This document shows, in pieces, positions 1 to 9,007 of a stretch of DNA of 64,000 nt (the first letter of the stretch is position 1; every line of letters starts with the position of its first letter). Made by a program: the position numbers and the translations under genes. The DNA is taken from assembly GCA_024233875.1 (NCBI GenBank), contig JACKPB010000006.1, positions 186,001 through 250,000 on the forward strand, in the 5' to 3' direction. The notes beneath the pieces are model-generated. The model was not told the origin of the DNA and ran no database searches. It saw only the letters and a list, made by a program, of their open reading frames with translations. This DNA comes from Leptospiraceae bacterium (lineage in GTDB: Bacteria > Spirochaetota > Leptospiria > Leptospirales > Leptospiraceae).

Positions 1-119
1 AAAATGACTGTATACTCAAAATACCTTTAAAAAAAAAATTCATTAGATACTAACGAAACCATTCTTATTCAAATTTACAGAATTTTTACTTTTGAATTCA
101 TGAATAATCAGAGGTTTTT

Positions 120-1031
120 ATGAAATATAGAGAACTAAAAATCAATGTGTTAAAAGACAACCTAGAATACTTAAATGATTTTCTGGATTCTTTGGGCACA
201 GAAGGTTATTATGAGATTTTGTTTGATTCTGAACGTCCGAGACCGCCCGGAGGAGAAATCATTCGGGACGACACTTCAGTCAATGTTTACCTGGATGAAA
301 AAGATCTTGAAAAAGAACTAAAGGTTATCATATTTTTAAAATCAAATTATCCGGATTCCTCCTATTGTGAATCCAGAATTGTTGAAACACGAGAATTTGA
401 AGATGCATACAAGGAATTTTATAAACCATTTGAGATAGGTGATAAATTTTGTATCATTCCTGTTTGGGAAAAAGAATCCGAACAGGCACTCTCCCTTATT
501 CAGAAAAATAAAATCCCTCTCTATATGAATCCCGGTATGGCATTCGGAACCGGACACCATGAGACAACCAAATTGATGCTGAGTCGAATCCCTCACCTAG
601 TTAGGGAAGGGCAAAGAATTGTAGATATGGGAACCGGATCGGGGATACTTTCTATAGCTGCAGCTAAACTCGGTGTTTCTCAAATCCTCTCATTCGACAT
701 CGATCCGAATGCCGTAAAAGCTTCGCAATACAACAAATCAGAAAATATCTTTCATAAGGATATCCTTTACAGTATAGAAGAGGGTGGATTTGACCATGAA
801 TCTCTATTGGATTATGAATTTGACTTATTGTTAGCGAATATAACTTTTGCTGTTATTTCCAAGAATATCAATCATATAGTTAAATACAAAACAAATCATT
901 TTCTTTTCAGCGGTATCATTACAGAGAGAAAAGAGGATGCATTTAAGCTATTCAAAGAAAAACTTGGTGGATCCCTGATCTATTCAGAAGAGTTCAATGG
1001 ATGGGAAATTATTGAATGGAAGAAGGATTAG
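120..1031 (+). CDS. prmA: Ribosomal protein L11 methyltransferase
   Basis: Probable SAM-dependent methyltransferase that modifies ribosomal protein L11 in the cytoplasm. The 303 residues match the usual PrmA length. The PrmA signature NPGMAFGTGHHETT lies at about residues 137-150, followed by the class I SAM-binding loop VDMGTGSG (168-174), the acidic strand-2 end FDIDPNA (192-198) and an ANI motif (239-241) in the place of the NPP-like catalytic loop. The N-terminal 100 residues are the poorly conserved substrate-binding part. The ATG has a modest ribosome site (AGAGG) just upstream. Its 3' end overlaps the convergent hydrolase gene by about 22 bp, so no separate terminator fits between them. 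The family assignment is firm; the L11 substrate is from family knowledge. Confidence 0.93.
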   Translation: MKYRELKINVLKDNLEYLNDFLDSLGTEGYYEILFDSERPRPPGGEIIRDDTSVNVYLDEKDLEKELKVIIFLKSNYPDSSYCESRIVETREFEDAYKEFYKPFEIGDKFCIIPVWEKESEQALSLIQKNKIPLYMNPGMAFGTGHHETTKLMLSRIPHLVREGQRIVDMGTGSGILSIAAAKLGVSQILSFDIDPNAVKASQYNKSENIFHKDILYSIEEGGFDHESLLDYEFDLLLANITFAVISKNINHIVKYKTNHFLFSGIITERKEDAFKLFKEKLGGSLIYSEEFNGWEIIEWKKD

Positions 1032-1962
1032 ATTGTTTCTTTTTCCTTTCTCGTTTGATTGAAAAAGCAAGACCCATAGCATTGATATCTATATCAAATC
1101 GAAGAAATTCTAGTTCTTTTTCACCCAAACCTCTCGAATGAATTTCTTCAGATAGAATTGATTTTAGATAATTTGAAAGATGATTTTGAAGATCATCATC
1201 CTCAATGTCTGAATTTGAAAGTTTCAATCGGAACTCTTCAATTTTTGAAAGCATATCTTTCAATTGAAGGGCTCCTTCTTTCATGAAGTTCCATTCTCCA
1301 AAATGCGTTAGGTAAGCTCTTTCTGCATTTGTATGAATAATTCTATCTATGCTTTTTATAGCTTCTTCATAATTATAATCCGTAGGAGTGGTTGATGGAA
1401 ATAGGAAGGGTTTGGAGCCTAACTGAAGATTTTTGTATCCCATTCCAAAGGAATCTCCGGTAAATATGGAATTGGTTCCGGAATCAAAGATAACAAAATG
1501 ATGATTCGCATGACCCCTGGTATGCAGGAAAGTCAATTTACGATTTCCAAATTCAAGAGTGTCACCGTCATTGATTGTCTTTACTCTATCAGAAGGTACG
1601 GGCTCTATTTGACCGTAAAGTTCCAAAAACTTCTCTTCACCATATACCTGTTGGGAACTTTTTACTAATCTCTCAGGAGAAATGATGTGAGGGGCAGCTT
1701 TGGGGTGGGCCAGAACGGTAGCATTCGGGCAATGCTTCAGGAGTTCGGAAGTCCCTCCGGCATGGTCGAGGTGAACATGAGTGATGATGATGTACTTTAC
1801 ATTTTCTTTTTTTAAAGATTGATTCTCTAATTCCTTAAGTAAATACGGTATTGATTTAGAAGTATTGGTTTCAATAAAAATAGAATTTTCACCCTCTTTC
1901 ATTAAAAAAGAAGCCGCTATTTCAGGAAATACATAATTGCAATCTATTGTGGTGATACTCAT
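1009..1962 (-). CDS. Metallo-beta-lactamase fold hydrolase
   Basis: A zinc-dependent hydrolase of the metallo-beta-lactamase superfamily, 317 residues from the chosen start. The metal site is complete: THVHLDHAGG at about 61-70 (H62, H64, D66, H67), a histidine at about 151 in TRGHANHH, and D170 in FTGDSFG. This is the glyoxalase II/hydrolase branch rather than a true beta-lactamase; the substrate cannot be named. The reading frame is open upstream to 2025, but the ATG at 1962 is preferred: it has GGGAG seven bases upstream and lies 2 bp after the stop of the membrane-protein gene. It is the last gene of a three-gene minus-strand set (ferredoxin, membrane protein, hydrolase). Confidence 0.85.
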   Translation of the reverse strand: MSITTIDCNYVFPEIAASFLMKEGENSIFIETNTSKSIPYLLKELENQSLKKENVKYIIITHVHLDHAGGTSELLKHCPNATVLAHPKAAPHIISPERLVKSSQQVYGEEKFLELYGQIEPVPSDRVKTINDGDTLEFGNRKLTFLHTRGHANHHFVIFDSGTNSIFTGDSFGMGYKNLQLGSKPFLFPSTTPTDYNYEEAIKSIDRIIHTNAERAYLTHFGEWNFMKEGALQLKDMLSKIEEFRLKLSNSDIEDDDLQNHLSNYLKSILSEEIHSRGLGEKELEFLRFDIDINAMGLAFSIKRERKKKQSNPSSIQ

Positions 1963-1964
1963 CT

Positions 1965-2789
1965 TTACTCCCAGGGTTTTTGGATAGGATATTGGTCTTC
2001 GCATTCGGGGTATCCCGAACCGCACTCAAAATAAAAAACATAATTTCCATAATAGGAGGGCTTTTTATCATTTAATTTCTGAACATGATATCCCCTGAGC
2101 TTTCCGAAATCTAAAGTCACAGTCATTTCAACTTTTACTGTAGAAGAATTGGATTTAATCAGTTCGTCTGATAGAGTATTCGAATATACTGATATAAAAT
2201 AATTTCTGGCATTCGGAAAGCTAAGTAATACTTTCTTTTCTTGGTAAAAAGTATCTTCTTCAATAGTCCAATTTGTTTCGGAAATAATTTTTTTTTGTAC
2301 ACCGGAATAGATCATAAAAACAGAAACTATTCCCGTTAGAGTGAGAGCTGTTGCAGAAACAATAATATAAGCTAGATTTCTATGTATGGGTTCGGGAAAA
2401 TATGATTTCCATTTGGGGTTTCTTTCGGTGATCAAATCGGAGAAAAAGAAAAAAGCTATTCCATGTATCACAATTAATGTACAAAGCATTATGGGAAGGA
2501 TTGCGATTGCTTTGTTAAGCAATTCTAGTTTGGGTGAACTTGTTCCGGTTGAAAAAAATGCCTGAATGTAGTACAGAGAGGCGAGTATAGAAGATATTGA
2601 GGCAGTGATTGCCGCTTTTCTCGGAGAAAAAAGAAAAATAAAAGCAGATAAAAATATAAAGATGGAAGAGTAAAAAGCAACAGAGAGAAGGGCAGTCGAT
2701 GATGCTCCCCAATAAGTCCAAAGCATTGAGTAATAGGACTGAAAGAGGATCATGAATCCGGTGAGTAGGTATAAGAAAAAAAATTTCAT
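1965..2789 (-). CDS. Membrane protein of unknown function
   Basis: I do not recognise a family. The 274-residue protein has about five hydrophobic segments: one at the N-terminus (residues 1-25), two around 30-75, one around 90-115 and one around 135-160. A soluble C-terminal part of about 110 residues follows, probably facing the periplasm. That part contains charged stretches, an immunoglobulin-like strand pattern and two cysteines close to the end (ECGSGYPEC). The start overlaps the end of the ferredoxin gene by 4 bases (ATGA) and the stop is 2 bp from the hydrolase ATG. The three genes are therefore probably co-translated, although the sequence does not reveal a shared pathway. Confidence 0.6.
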   Translation of the reverse strand: MKFFFLYLLTGFMILFQSYYSMLWTYWGASSTALLSVAFYSSIFIFLSAFIFLFSPRKAAITASISSILASLYYIQAFFSTGTSSPKLELLNKAIAILPIMLCTLIVIHGIAFFFFSDLITERNPKWKSYFPEPIHRNLAYIIVSATALTLTGIVSVFMIYSGVQKKIISETNWTIEEDTFYQEKKVLLSFPNARNYFISVYSNTLSDELIKSNSSTVKVEMTVTLDFGKLRGYHVQKLNDKKPSYYGNYVFYFECGSGYPECEDQYPIQKPWE

Positions 2790-3115
2790 TCTCTTGTTTT
2801 CTTTAATTCCAGGTTTGAAATACTTTCTTTGTTTTCAGAATATACATAGTTTTCTAAAAATCTTTCAGCTTCTTCCAAATTATGAATGCAAAACCAATCT
2901 CCTTTGGGGTATGCAACCAGAACCGGTCCTTCCTCGCATCTATCCAAACACCCACTGGAATTTATACGTATTTTCTTTGACAATCCTCTTCCCTTTACTT
3001 CTGATTTTAAATAGTTTCTTATTTCAAGAGAATTTTGGTTTCCACAGGAGATACGTTTCCCGGGCTCCCTTTGATTTTCACAAACAAATATATGACTTTC
3101 GTAGTAATTTTCCAT
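2786..3115 (-). CDS. Thioredoxin-like 2Fe-2S ferredoxin
   Basis: A 109-residue soluble electron carrier of the thioredoxin-fold [2Fe-2S] ferredoxin type (the NuoE C-terminal/Shethna-like family). The four probable cluster ligands are C12, C24, C56 and C60. They occur as an early C-x11-C pair, then the diagnostic SSGCLDRCEEGP motif, with the conserved GPVLVAYP strand following. In such proteins the cluster passes electrons to partner enzymes; the partner here is unknown. It is the first gene of the minus-strand set with the membrane protein (ATGA overlap) and the metallo-hydrolase. It is divergent from the DUF115 gene, with only 63 bp between the two starts, so both promoters must lie in that gap. 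Confidence 0.85.
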   Translation of the reverse strand: MENYYESHIFVCENQREPGKRISCGNQNSLEIRNYLKSEVKGRGLSKKIRINSSGCLDRCEEGPVLVAYPKGDWFCIHNLEEAERFLENYVYSENKESISNLELKKTRE

Positions 3116-3178
3116 TTCCGGACTCCATTACCATTTTTTGCTATACAACTAAAAATTTCTACTTTTTCCTGAAATTGC

Positions 3179-5038
3179 ATGAGTTCAAATTATCTCAAAA
3201 TCAACACAGCCTGTCTTGAAAAAGACCTAAAGGAGAAGATCGAACTTTCCGAACCACCCGGGGAGGTGATCCTAAGCAAGTCAGGACTTCCGGTTTTAAG
3301 AATAGATTCTATTCTCTTTCACAGTTCTCATGATCCAATGAAAGAAGCTGTTAGATCGATGGAAAGTCTAAAAAAGGATGGTGGGGATAGGTTATTTATT
3401 TTTTTTGGGGCAGGTTTGGGTTATTCCATTCAACACGCTTTGGAAAATACAAATGTAACTGTAGTTTGGATGGAATGTGTATCCGGTATAATTAATTTAG
3501 CCTTTCAGTTTTATGACTATTCATCTTATTTAAAATCAAATCGATTGCGAATTCTTCTTCATCCATTTCATGAAGACACTCTGTACCGCTCCTTTAAGGG
3601 GATGAGTGCACATATCACAAGTTTTATTCCACATCGGGGAAGTCATCAATGGAAACCGGATTTGTATTCTGAATGCAAGATGGTCTGTGAAAAGTTTTTT
3701 AAGAAAAAAGATGTAAATATCGCCACCCTCTCCCGATTCGAAAAGGTTTGGACAAAAAATATCATTCAGAATCTTCCCGAACTTGCTTCAATGAAACCCA
3801 TCTCACTTCTCTTCGGGATTGCTACTGGTCTCCCTATTGTTGTCTCTGGAGCGGGACCGGGCTTGATCGGGGACATACCCGAACTAAAAAAATTCCGGGA
3901 GAAATACCTCTTGATTGCTGTGGACACTGCTTTGCATGTTCTGAGTGGTCATGGAATTGATCCCGACCTGATTTATTCTGTTGATCCTCAAACCATTAAT
4001 AAATCCTACCTGGAAGGATATACAGGAAAAGGAAAAATAGTATTTGATCCAACTTCATGCTACCATACTCTGAGGTTGGAAGGAGAGTTCACTTCCGGTT
4101 TTTTTTCGTCTTCCCCATTTCCACTTATAAAATTATTTTCCGATTATTGGAGCATTGAGTTAGGTGATATCCCATTCGGTGGTTCTGTCTCTACGAATGC
4201 TGTTAGTTTGGCTGAAATGATGGGCTCTTCATCAACGATTCTGGTCGGACAGGACCTCGCCTTTACTGGAGGGTTTGCTCATTGCAAAGGAGCAATTCTT
4301 GAAGAGAGGTTGAATTTTAAGGAATCCAGATTTTTTCGAAGGGAATATCATAATTTTAAACAATTGTTTGCCCTACCCAAATTACCGGTAAAGGATAGAT
4401 CGGGAAATCTTTTGCATACAAATGAGAAAATGCAAATCTTTAGGAAATGGTTTTCTGATCGGGCAAAAGATCACAATTGGATCAATTCTTCTAAAGAAGG
4501 AGGAGTGATTGAGAATCTACCTTATCAAAGTCTGGAAGATTTTTTTTCAAATTCAGAAGATACGACCGAATCTGTAAAATCAGTGAAATTAAAAATTGAA
4601 AGCATTCTCCTGTCCAAAGAAAATTATTTTGATCAGGCTCGATTTTTACAAAATATTGAATCGGTGATTTCTGATTTGTCTAGTTTCCGGAAACACCTGA
4701 ACACCGGAGTTGAATACTCCAATCGATTGTACAAAATGATTCTCGAAAAACGTGAGGGTTCCGGAGAGTTTGCTAAATTACTAAAAAAAATGGATGAATT
4801 GGATAGTCTTGTATCCAATAAAAAAGGATTGAATGAAATCATTGGCTTAGGAGTTCAGAGAATCATTTTGATGATTACAGAAGGCTATGATACACAACTT
4901 TCACTCGAAGAGAAAAAGAATTCCTCCCTGGGCATTGCACGGAAATCAATCTTATTGTATTCGGGGCTGGCAGAAGCAGCTGAAAATATCTCGATTCAGT
5001 TGAGAAAATCCAAATATCGTATGGAATCAAAGTTTTGA
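3179..5038 (+). CDS. DUF115 / Maf-like motility accessory protein
   Basis: A 619-residue soluble protein of the DUF115 family (6-hydroxymethylpterin pyrophosphokinase MptE-like), which includes the bacterial Maf motility accessory factors. The N-terminal part has a Rossmann-like region with FFGAGLGYSI near residue 76. The core DUF115 domain starts around residue 210 with the glycine-rich PIVVSGAGPGLIGD, then LIAVDTALHVLSGHGIDPDL, FGGSVSTNAVSLAEMMGSS and LVGQDLAFTGG. These are the conserved blocks of the family. The last 150 residues are helical and charged. In other bacteria these proteins transfer nonulosonic acid sugars to flagellin, but that role is not shown here and no flagellar genes are nearby. 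Confidence 0.75.
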   Translation: MSSNYLKINTACLEKDLKEKIELSEPPGEVILSKSGLPVLRIDSILFHSSHDPMKEAVRSMESLKKDGGDRLFIFFGAGLGYSIQHALENTNVTVVWMECVSGIINLAFQFYDYSSYLKSNRLRILLHPFHEDTLYRSFKGMSAHITSFIPHRGSHQWKPDLYSECKMVCEKFFKKKDVNIATLSRFEKVWTKNIIQNLPELASMKPISLLFGIATGLPIVVSGAGPGLIGDIPELKKFREKYLLIAVDTALHVLSGHGIDPDLIYSVDPQTINKSYLEGYTGKGKIVFDPTSCYHTLRLEGEFTSGFFSSSPFPLIKLFSDYWSIELGDIPFGGSVSTNAVSLAEMMGSSSTILVGQDLAFTGGFAHCKGAILEERLNFKESRFFRREYHNFKQLFALPKLPVKDRSGNLLHTNEKMQIFRKWFSDRAKDHNWINSSKEGGVIENLPYQSLEDFFSNSEDTTESVKSVKLKIESILLSKENYFDQARFLQNIESVISDLSSFRKHLNTGVEYSNRLYKMILEKREGSGEFAKLLKKMDELDSLVSNKKGLNEIIGLGVQRIILMITEGYDTQLSLEEKKNSSLGIARKSILLYSGLAEAAENISIQLRKSKYRMESKF

Positions 5039-5045
5039 GATCAAT

Positions 5046-5070
5046 GTACTTTTGATTGTTTTTAAAGTAC
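5046..5070. terminator. Weak AT-rich inverted repeat between convergent genes
   Basis: GTACTTT at 5046-5052 and AAAGTAC at 5064-5070 form a 7-bp stem with T/A-rich flanks. It lies at the convergent ends of the DUF115 gene and glycerate kinase, and could terminate both transcripts. It is weak and not GC-rich. Confidence 0.35.
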
Positions 5071-6183
5071 CAACTTTAAAATCTCAAAGGAAGTCAATTC
5101 CAGATTTTTCTTTGCGATTTCTTTTTGCATGGAAGCTTCCATTGAACTCGGACCTCTGCAGATTGAAAAAAAGGCAGTCAAGCCGAGAGCATGCAATTGT
5201 TCGGGGTTTCCGGAAATAGAACCGGCAAAGGCGAGAATTGGTTTGGAATATTTTTTTGCCAATCCTGCTAATGCAGAAATTGTCTTTCCATTCAATGTTT
5301 GGTTGTCCAAGCATCCTTCTCCGGTAAGAATCAAGTCTAGATCACGAAACTTTTCTTCAAGGTTCATTTCATTTATGAGTAGATTCATTCCGGGAATAAT
5401 CTTGGAATTTAGGTAGGCGAACAATCCTCCGGCCAGACCACCGGCAGCTCCACTTCCGGGAATTTTTTGAAGATCCAGATCTTTGGTTTTTTTTACGAGT
5501 CTATGGAAGTGTCTCAGACCACGATCCAATTGTACTACTATCTCGGGATCAGCACCTTTTTGAGGTGAGTAGACATAGGCCGCTCCTTTCTTTCCGTAGA
5601 AAGGATTGTTTACATCACAGGCCAGAAGGAACTCTGATTCAGTCAGTTCAGGGAAATGAGGTTCGATAATTTTATGAATAGAAGTCAAACTTTTTCCGCA
5701 GGGAGGCAAGAGGCTACCTTTTCTATCGAGAAACCTGAAGCCCAGAGAAGAGAGAGCTCCCATTCCTGCATCATTTGTTGCAGATCCTCCGATCCCTATT
5801 ACAAATCTTCTAATTCCCCTATTGAGGGAATGTACTACACAATCTCCCAGTCCACGGGTGGAAGTCAATTCCGGATTTCGTTTGTCTTCAGGAATCAATG
5901 TAAGTCCTGAGGTGTCTGCCAGGGATAGAAATGCTGTATTGTTTCGAATCAAATACTTCCCCAGAATCAATTCATCCAACGGGTTGTGAATTTGAACCTG
6001 AATTGATTTGGAATCCTTGCTTCGATATGTTTCAAGAAATCCTTCTCCTCCATCGGAGAGGATCAATTTCTGAATATTCAGATTGGGGTTTATTTTTTTA
6101 CAATTGCTCTCAACAATTCCATTGGCTTCGTCGGATGTAATACTGCCTTTGAAGGAATCGAAGGCGATTAAGATATTTTTCAA
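5062..6183 (-). CDS. Glycerate kinase (GlxK/GarK family)
   Basis: Phosphorylates glycerate to phosphoglycerate, feeding glyoxylate/serine-derived carbon into glycolysis. The 373 residues cover the complete family. The N-terminal KNILIAFDSFKGSITSDEAN is the family signature. LSDGGEGFLETY (about 42-53), VIGIGGSATNDAGMGALSSLG (about 138-158) and GSGAAGGLAGGL (about 243-254) are the other conserved glycine-rich blocks, and LTGEGCLDNQTLNGKT lies near 286. The start codon is TTG, fixed by the family N-terminus. No Shine-Dalgarno sequence precedes it, because a strong hairpin (the terminator of the upstream marR gene) ends about 10 bases before it. This suggests a leaderless or very short-leader message. 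Confidence 0.9.
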   Translation of the reverse strand: MKNILIAFDSFKGSITSDEANGIVESNCKKINPNLNIQKLILSDGGEGFLETYRSKDSKSIQVQIHNPLDELILGKYLIRNNTAFLSLADTSGLTLIPEDKRNPELTSTRGLGDCVVHSLNRGIRRFVIGIGGSATNDAGMGALSSLGFRFLDRKGSLLPPCGKSLTSIHKIIEPHFPELTESEFLLACDVNNPFYGKKGAAYVYSPQKGADPEIVVQLDRGLRHFHRLVKKTKDLDLQKIPGSGAAGGLAGGLFAYLNSKIIPGMNLLINEMNLEEKFRDLDLILTGEGCLDNQTLNGKTISALAGLAKKYSKPILAFAGSISGNPEQLHALGLTAFFSICRGPSSMEASMQKEIAKKNLELTSFEILKLVL

Positions 6184-6193
6184 ATCTAGATAT

Positions 6194-6226
6194 AAAAATT
6201 GGCAAAAGTGAAATCACTTTTGCCAA
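6194..6226 (-). terminator. Rho-independent terminator after marR
   Basis: Perfect 13-bp arms (TTGGCAAAAGTGA at 6199-6211 and TCACTTTTGCCAA at 6214-6226) enclose 2 bases. On the minus strand they are followed by a T-run (6198-6194). The hairpin lies just downstream of marR and directly upstream of the glycerate kinase start. Confidence 0.8.
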
Positions 6227-6245
6227 AAATATCAATAGGAATGAG

Positions 6246-6680
6246 TTATTTTCCTTCCCATGCAGAAGAAATTTTCTTTAGGATTGCAGTCAGTTGGGAC
6301 TCATCTTTTCCGCTGAGATTTTGACCGACAATCTTAATCATCTTCTCGTAACCATTGGTTAGAGGTTTTTTTAATTTCTTTCCTTTTTCAGTTAGTGTAA
6401 TGATTATCTTTCTTCGATCGTCCTTGGATTGATCTCTTTTTACCAGATTGAGGTTTTCAAGTTTTTTAATAAGAGAAGTGATGGTGGACTTATCGCGATT
6501 GATACCCAGTGCCAATTCGCCCATAGCCATTGATCCATTCTGATTCAATAAATAGAGAATCTCACCGTGGGTGGGAGCTAGCTCGGGAAGACCCATAGAA
6601 TTCATTAAATCCTGACGATATTTTATGGATTGAGATGCAACGTTTTCCAGTAATTGGATGTAAGAACTTTTTTCTGTCAT
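6246..6680 (-). CDS. MarR family transcriptional regulator
   Basis: A 144-residue winged-helix dimeric repressor of the MarR type. The DNA-binding part runs from about residue 33 (THGEILYLLNQNGSMAMGELA) through the recognition helix (INRDKSTITSLIKKLENLNLV) to the wing (DDRRKIIITLTEKGKKL). Helices at both ends would form the dimer interface. The ATG has a good ribosome site (GAGGTAGTT before ATG). A strong terminator follows, so it is probably monocistronic. Its target is unknown: downstream lies glycerate kinase beyond the terminator, and upstream 1.5 kb of gene-poor repeat DNA. Confidence 0.9.
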   Translation of the reverse strand: MTEKSSYIQLLENVASQSIKYRQDLMNSMGLPELAPTHGEILYLLNQNGSMAMGELALGINRDKSTITSLIKKLENLNLVKRDQSKDDRRKIIITLTEKGKKLKKPLTNGYEKMIKIVGQNLSGKDESQLTAILKKISSAWEGK

Positions 6681-6724
6681 AACTACCTCATAGTTTCAAG
6701 CTATAAATTTAGAGTAGAAGTACT

Positions 6725-6829
6725 TATAGTCATTTTCAAAAAGATTCGCGTATTCATTATTAGGTCAGCAATAAAATGGCTACATACCTTAATAGGAAAG
6801 ACGCAATTATTTATGAGTACTGGTATATA
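6725..6829 (+). repeat. R1 dispersed repeat, copy A
   Basis: About 105 bp beginning TATAGTCATTTTCA and ending GGTATATA, with the diagnostic core AATAAAATGGCTACATACC. The same unit recurs at 7278, 22114, 27520/27575, 36343, 37667 and 49611. It is always intergenic. Confidence 0.85.
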
Positions 6830-7277
6830 CTTTACTCTGCTTTCTTTTGAGTACCAGTAATTTGACTGCAATTCCATTCTGCAATAATAATTTATCATAA
6901 AATGATTTTATTCTATAAAAAACCAAATAAAATAGTTTTTCATTCAACATAATTATTTTTTTAGGTATAAAATTTGTAGAAAATGCAAAGGGAATACCCA
7001 GCTTTTTTCGGTTAGAGGTTTGGTATAGTTTGTTTGAAGATTTAAGATCTGTAAATGTTCTAAGAAAAAAACAAAGTCTTTCAGGGATTTCCCTCATCTA
7101 AAGAACTTTACTTTGTAAAATGTTTGGGATTCGATTTTCTGATAAAAATCTTCTTGTTATTGTGTATGACATTTTTCATAGAATCAATTCTAAGTTTAAA
7201 AAGTTCAAGTGTAAGAATTCGTTCGTAATTTTATTTTTTAGAAAGATTCACTCATCTTGAGTGTATAGTTGGAAATT

Positions 7278-7381
7278 TATAGTCATTATCAAAAAGATTT
7301 GCGCCTTCACATAAGAATCATCAATAAAATGGCTTCCTACCGTAATAAAAAAAATGTAATTATTCATGAGAATTGGTATAT
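7278..7381 (+). repeat. R1 dispersed repeat, copy B
   Basis: A more diverged R1 copy in the same orientation as copy A, about 450 bp away. Core AATAAAATGGCTTCCTACCG, ends in TTGGTATATG. Its two ends match as an imperfect inverted repeat at about 10 of 14 positions. Confidence 0.8.
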
Positions 7382-8021
7382 GTGAATAGGTAACTATCCT
7401 TTCAATACTGTTAGTATTGTATATTTCTATCTCCACAGTTTGAATTGTTTCTTATTTGTAATCTTTGTAATATCAGACTGACGGATCCTCCCCCTAAATG
7501 TATTCTTACTCTATTCTATCCCTCATTGAACTAGGGATACCTTCTTAGAAATCTATGTTTCAATTCTTATCACTTACTTTGAGAAATATTCAAAAACATT
7601 TGTATCATTTATTCTGAATCAGAATTGAAATTTATCCCGATCCAAAAGATAGAAAACTATTATTACTTTCCGGTGATTTCTTCTTTCTCTGAAATCTCTC
7701 CGATCTTAAAAATCTAATTAGGAAGTGTTGAACAAAAATATAAATTTAGAAAAGAGGATAGGCCAATACTTTAAAAAACAGTTTTGTATAATACAAAATG
7801 ATTGTCCTTATCTAGATTGAATGAGCTATTCGTAGGAAACTAATCTTTGGTACATTTTTCAAGTCTACAAATTGAATTTCAGTTCTAAAAACAATTGCGT
7901 TTTTCTTTTTACCGGTATGAATCCATTTTGTACCTGATTGAATACAGAATGCACAAATCATTTTGAAGCTGACTTGAAATAATTTCGACGAAATCTAAAT
8001 CTTTGATTAGGAAGGGTATTA

Positions 8022-8189
8022 TTGATTTCTAATGTAAAAATTCGCGAACTTAAACCGGCTCTATTTCAGGATTCATTCAAATATAAAGTTTGTATTCAAT
8101 ATCCTCCGGAGTCTAAAAATAAGACAAACAGTATTCCACCCCTTTTTTATAGCTTAGGAAGGAAAGATATGCTTGGTGTAATAGATTAA
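8022..8189 (+). CDS. Possible 55-codon small protein
   Basis: A TTG-initiated frame preceded by AGGAAGGG at 5 bases, encoding about 55 residues, ISNVKIRELKPALFQDSF near the start and SLGRKDMLGVID at the end. It is hydrophilic, has no recognisable domain and no signal peptide. It may be a genuine small protein, a remnant, or chance. The only support is the ribosome site and the lack of stops in otherwise AT-rich DNA. Confidence 0.2.
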   Translation: MISNVKIRELKPALFQDSFKYKVCIQYPPESKNKTNSIPPLFYSLGRKDMLGVID

Positions 8190-8252
8190 ATTATTGTTTT
8201 GATTCTTTGATTCTATAAATTGACAGGAAGACTCATTCTTCACAGAGTAGCT

Positions 8253-8942
8253 ATGGGACAAATGTTCAAATTATTACTTTTGCTGGTTTCCTTATTCAAT
8301 GGAACGGTAGTTTTTGCAGATTCTATTCTAAAATTGAATAAAAAAGGGCTTTCCGCTCTTTATAAGAGCAATTATGATCATGCTATCTATTATTTTGAGC
8401 AGGTCTTACAAAAATCTCCGAGACATCCCTTTGCCAATTACAATCTTGCCTGTTCCTACGCTCTAAAAGTCGACAAGGACAATTGTGCCATTTTAGATTA
8501 CGAAGAAAAAATTTTTACCCATTTGAAGACAGCTATCGAAGAAAACAAATCCTATCGGAGTAAAATTCTCAAAGATAGTGATCTACTCTCATTGAAGGGA
8601 AAGTACCAATTTTACCACTTAGCCGGTCTCCCTCCCAGAAAAATTCTACCAAAAATTACCTGGTACGGACCCTCAAAGGGGATTTTCGGACCCATCGACC
8701 AATTTGAATTTCGATCCAATGGTAGATTTCTCTACAGGATGATGGAATTTGATGAAAATGGGAATATAAATCAAAAAGAACTCCCGGGACGGTACTATTG
8801 GAAGAAAGAAAATCTGCATTTGATTTTTAATAAACCCCTCCACAAGAAAAGAAAATACTCAGGGAAAGTGAAAGAAAATTTATTGGAAATAGAAGGGTTT
8901 GATCATCAGTTTACAGACAATAATGATCCCTGTTCTGCTTGA
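8253..8942 (+). CDS. Exported TPR-containing protein
   Basis: A protein of about 229 residues, not assigned to a named family. From the ATG at 8253 it begins MGQMFKLLLLLVSLFNG and has a clear signal peptide with probable cleavage after VVFA. A tetratricopeptide-like helix pair follows (GLSALYKSNYDHAIYYFEQ, then RHPFANYNLACSYAL). The C-terminal half is rich in aromatic and charged residues, resembling a lipocalin/META-like beta domain (GRFLYRMMEF, GRYYWKKENLHLIF). The frame is open to a TTG at 8220, and an ATG at 8262 is also possible. The signal peptide favours 8253 or 8262. It probably works in the periplasm. Confidence 0.65.
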   Translation: MGQMFKLLLLLVSLFNGTVVFADSILKLNKKGLSALYKSNYDHAIYYFEQVLQKSPRHPFANYNLACSYALKVDKDNCAILDYEEKIFTHLKTAIEENKSYRSKILKDSDLLSLKGKYQFYHLAGLPPRKILPKITWYGPSKGIFGPIDQFEFRSNGRFLYRMMEFDENGNINQKELPGRYYWKKENLHLIFNKPLHKKRKYSGKVKENLLEIEGFDHQFTDNNDPCSA

Positions 8943-9007
8943 TTGAAAGAAATCCATCCTCAATTTTTTGAATGACTGAAAAAGGTTTTTAATTTCTTTT
9001 TAACAAT

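Larger units (their letters stand above)
6681..8252. other. Gene-poor AT-rich interval with two R1 repeats
   Basis: About 1.5 kb without a convincing gene. It contains R1 repeat copies at 6725-6829 and 7278-7381. The remainder (7437-8020) is AT-rich with scattered stops in all frames. A 55-codon reading frame at 8022-8189 with a possible ribosome site is listed separately as a weak candidate. Confidence 0.6.

Noticed and set aside
6701..7436. Small minus-strand frames of 60-96 codons in the R1 region
   Set aside because: They overlay R1 copies and are similar only because the DNA repeats; kept as a repeat observation instead of genes.
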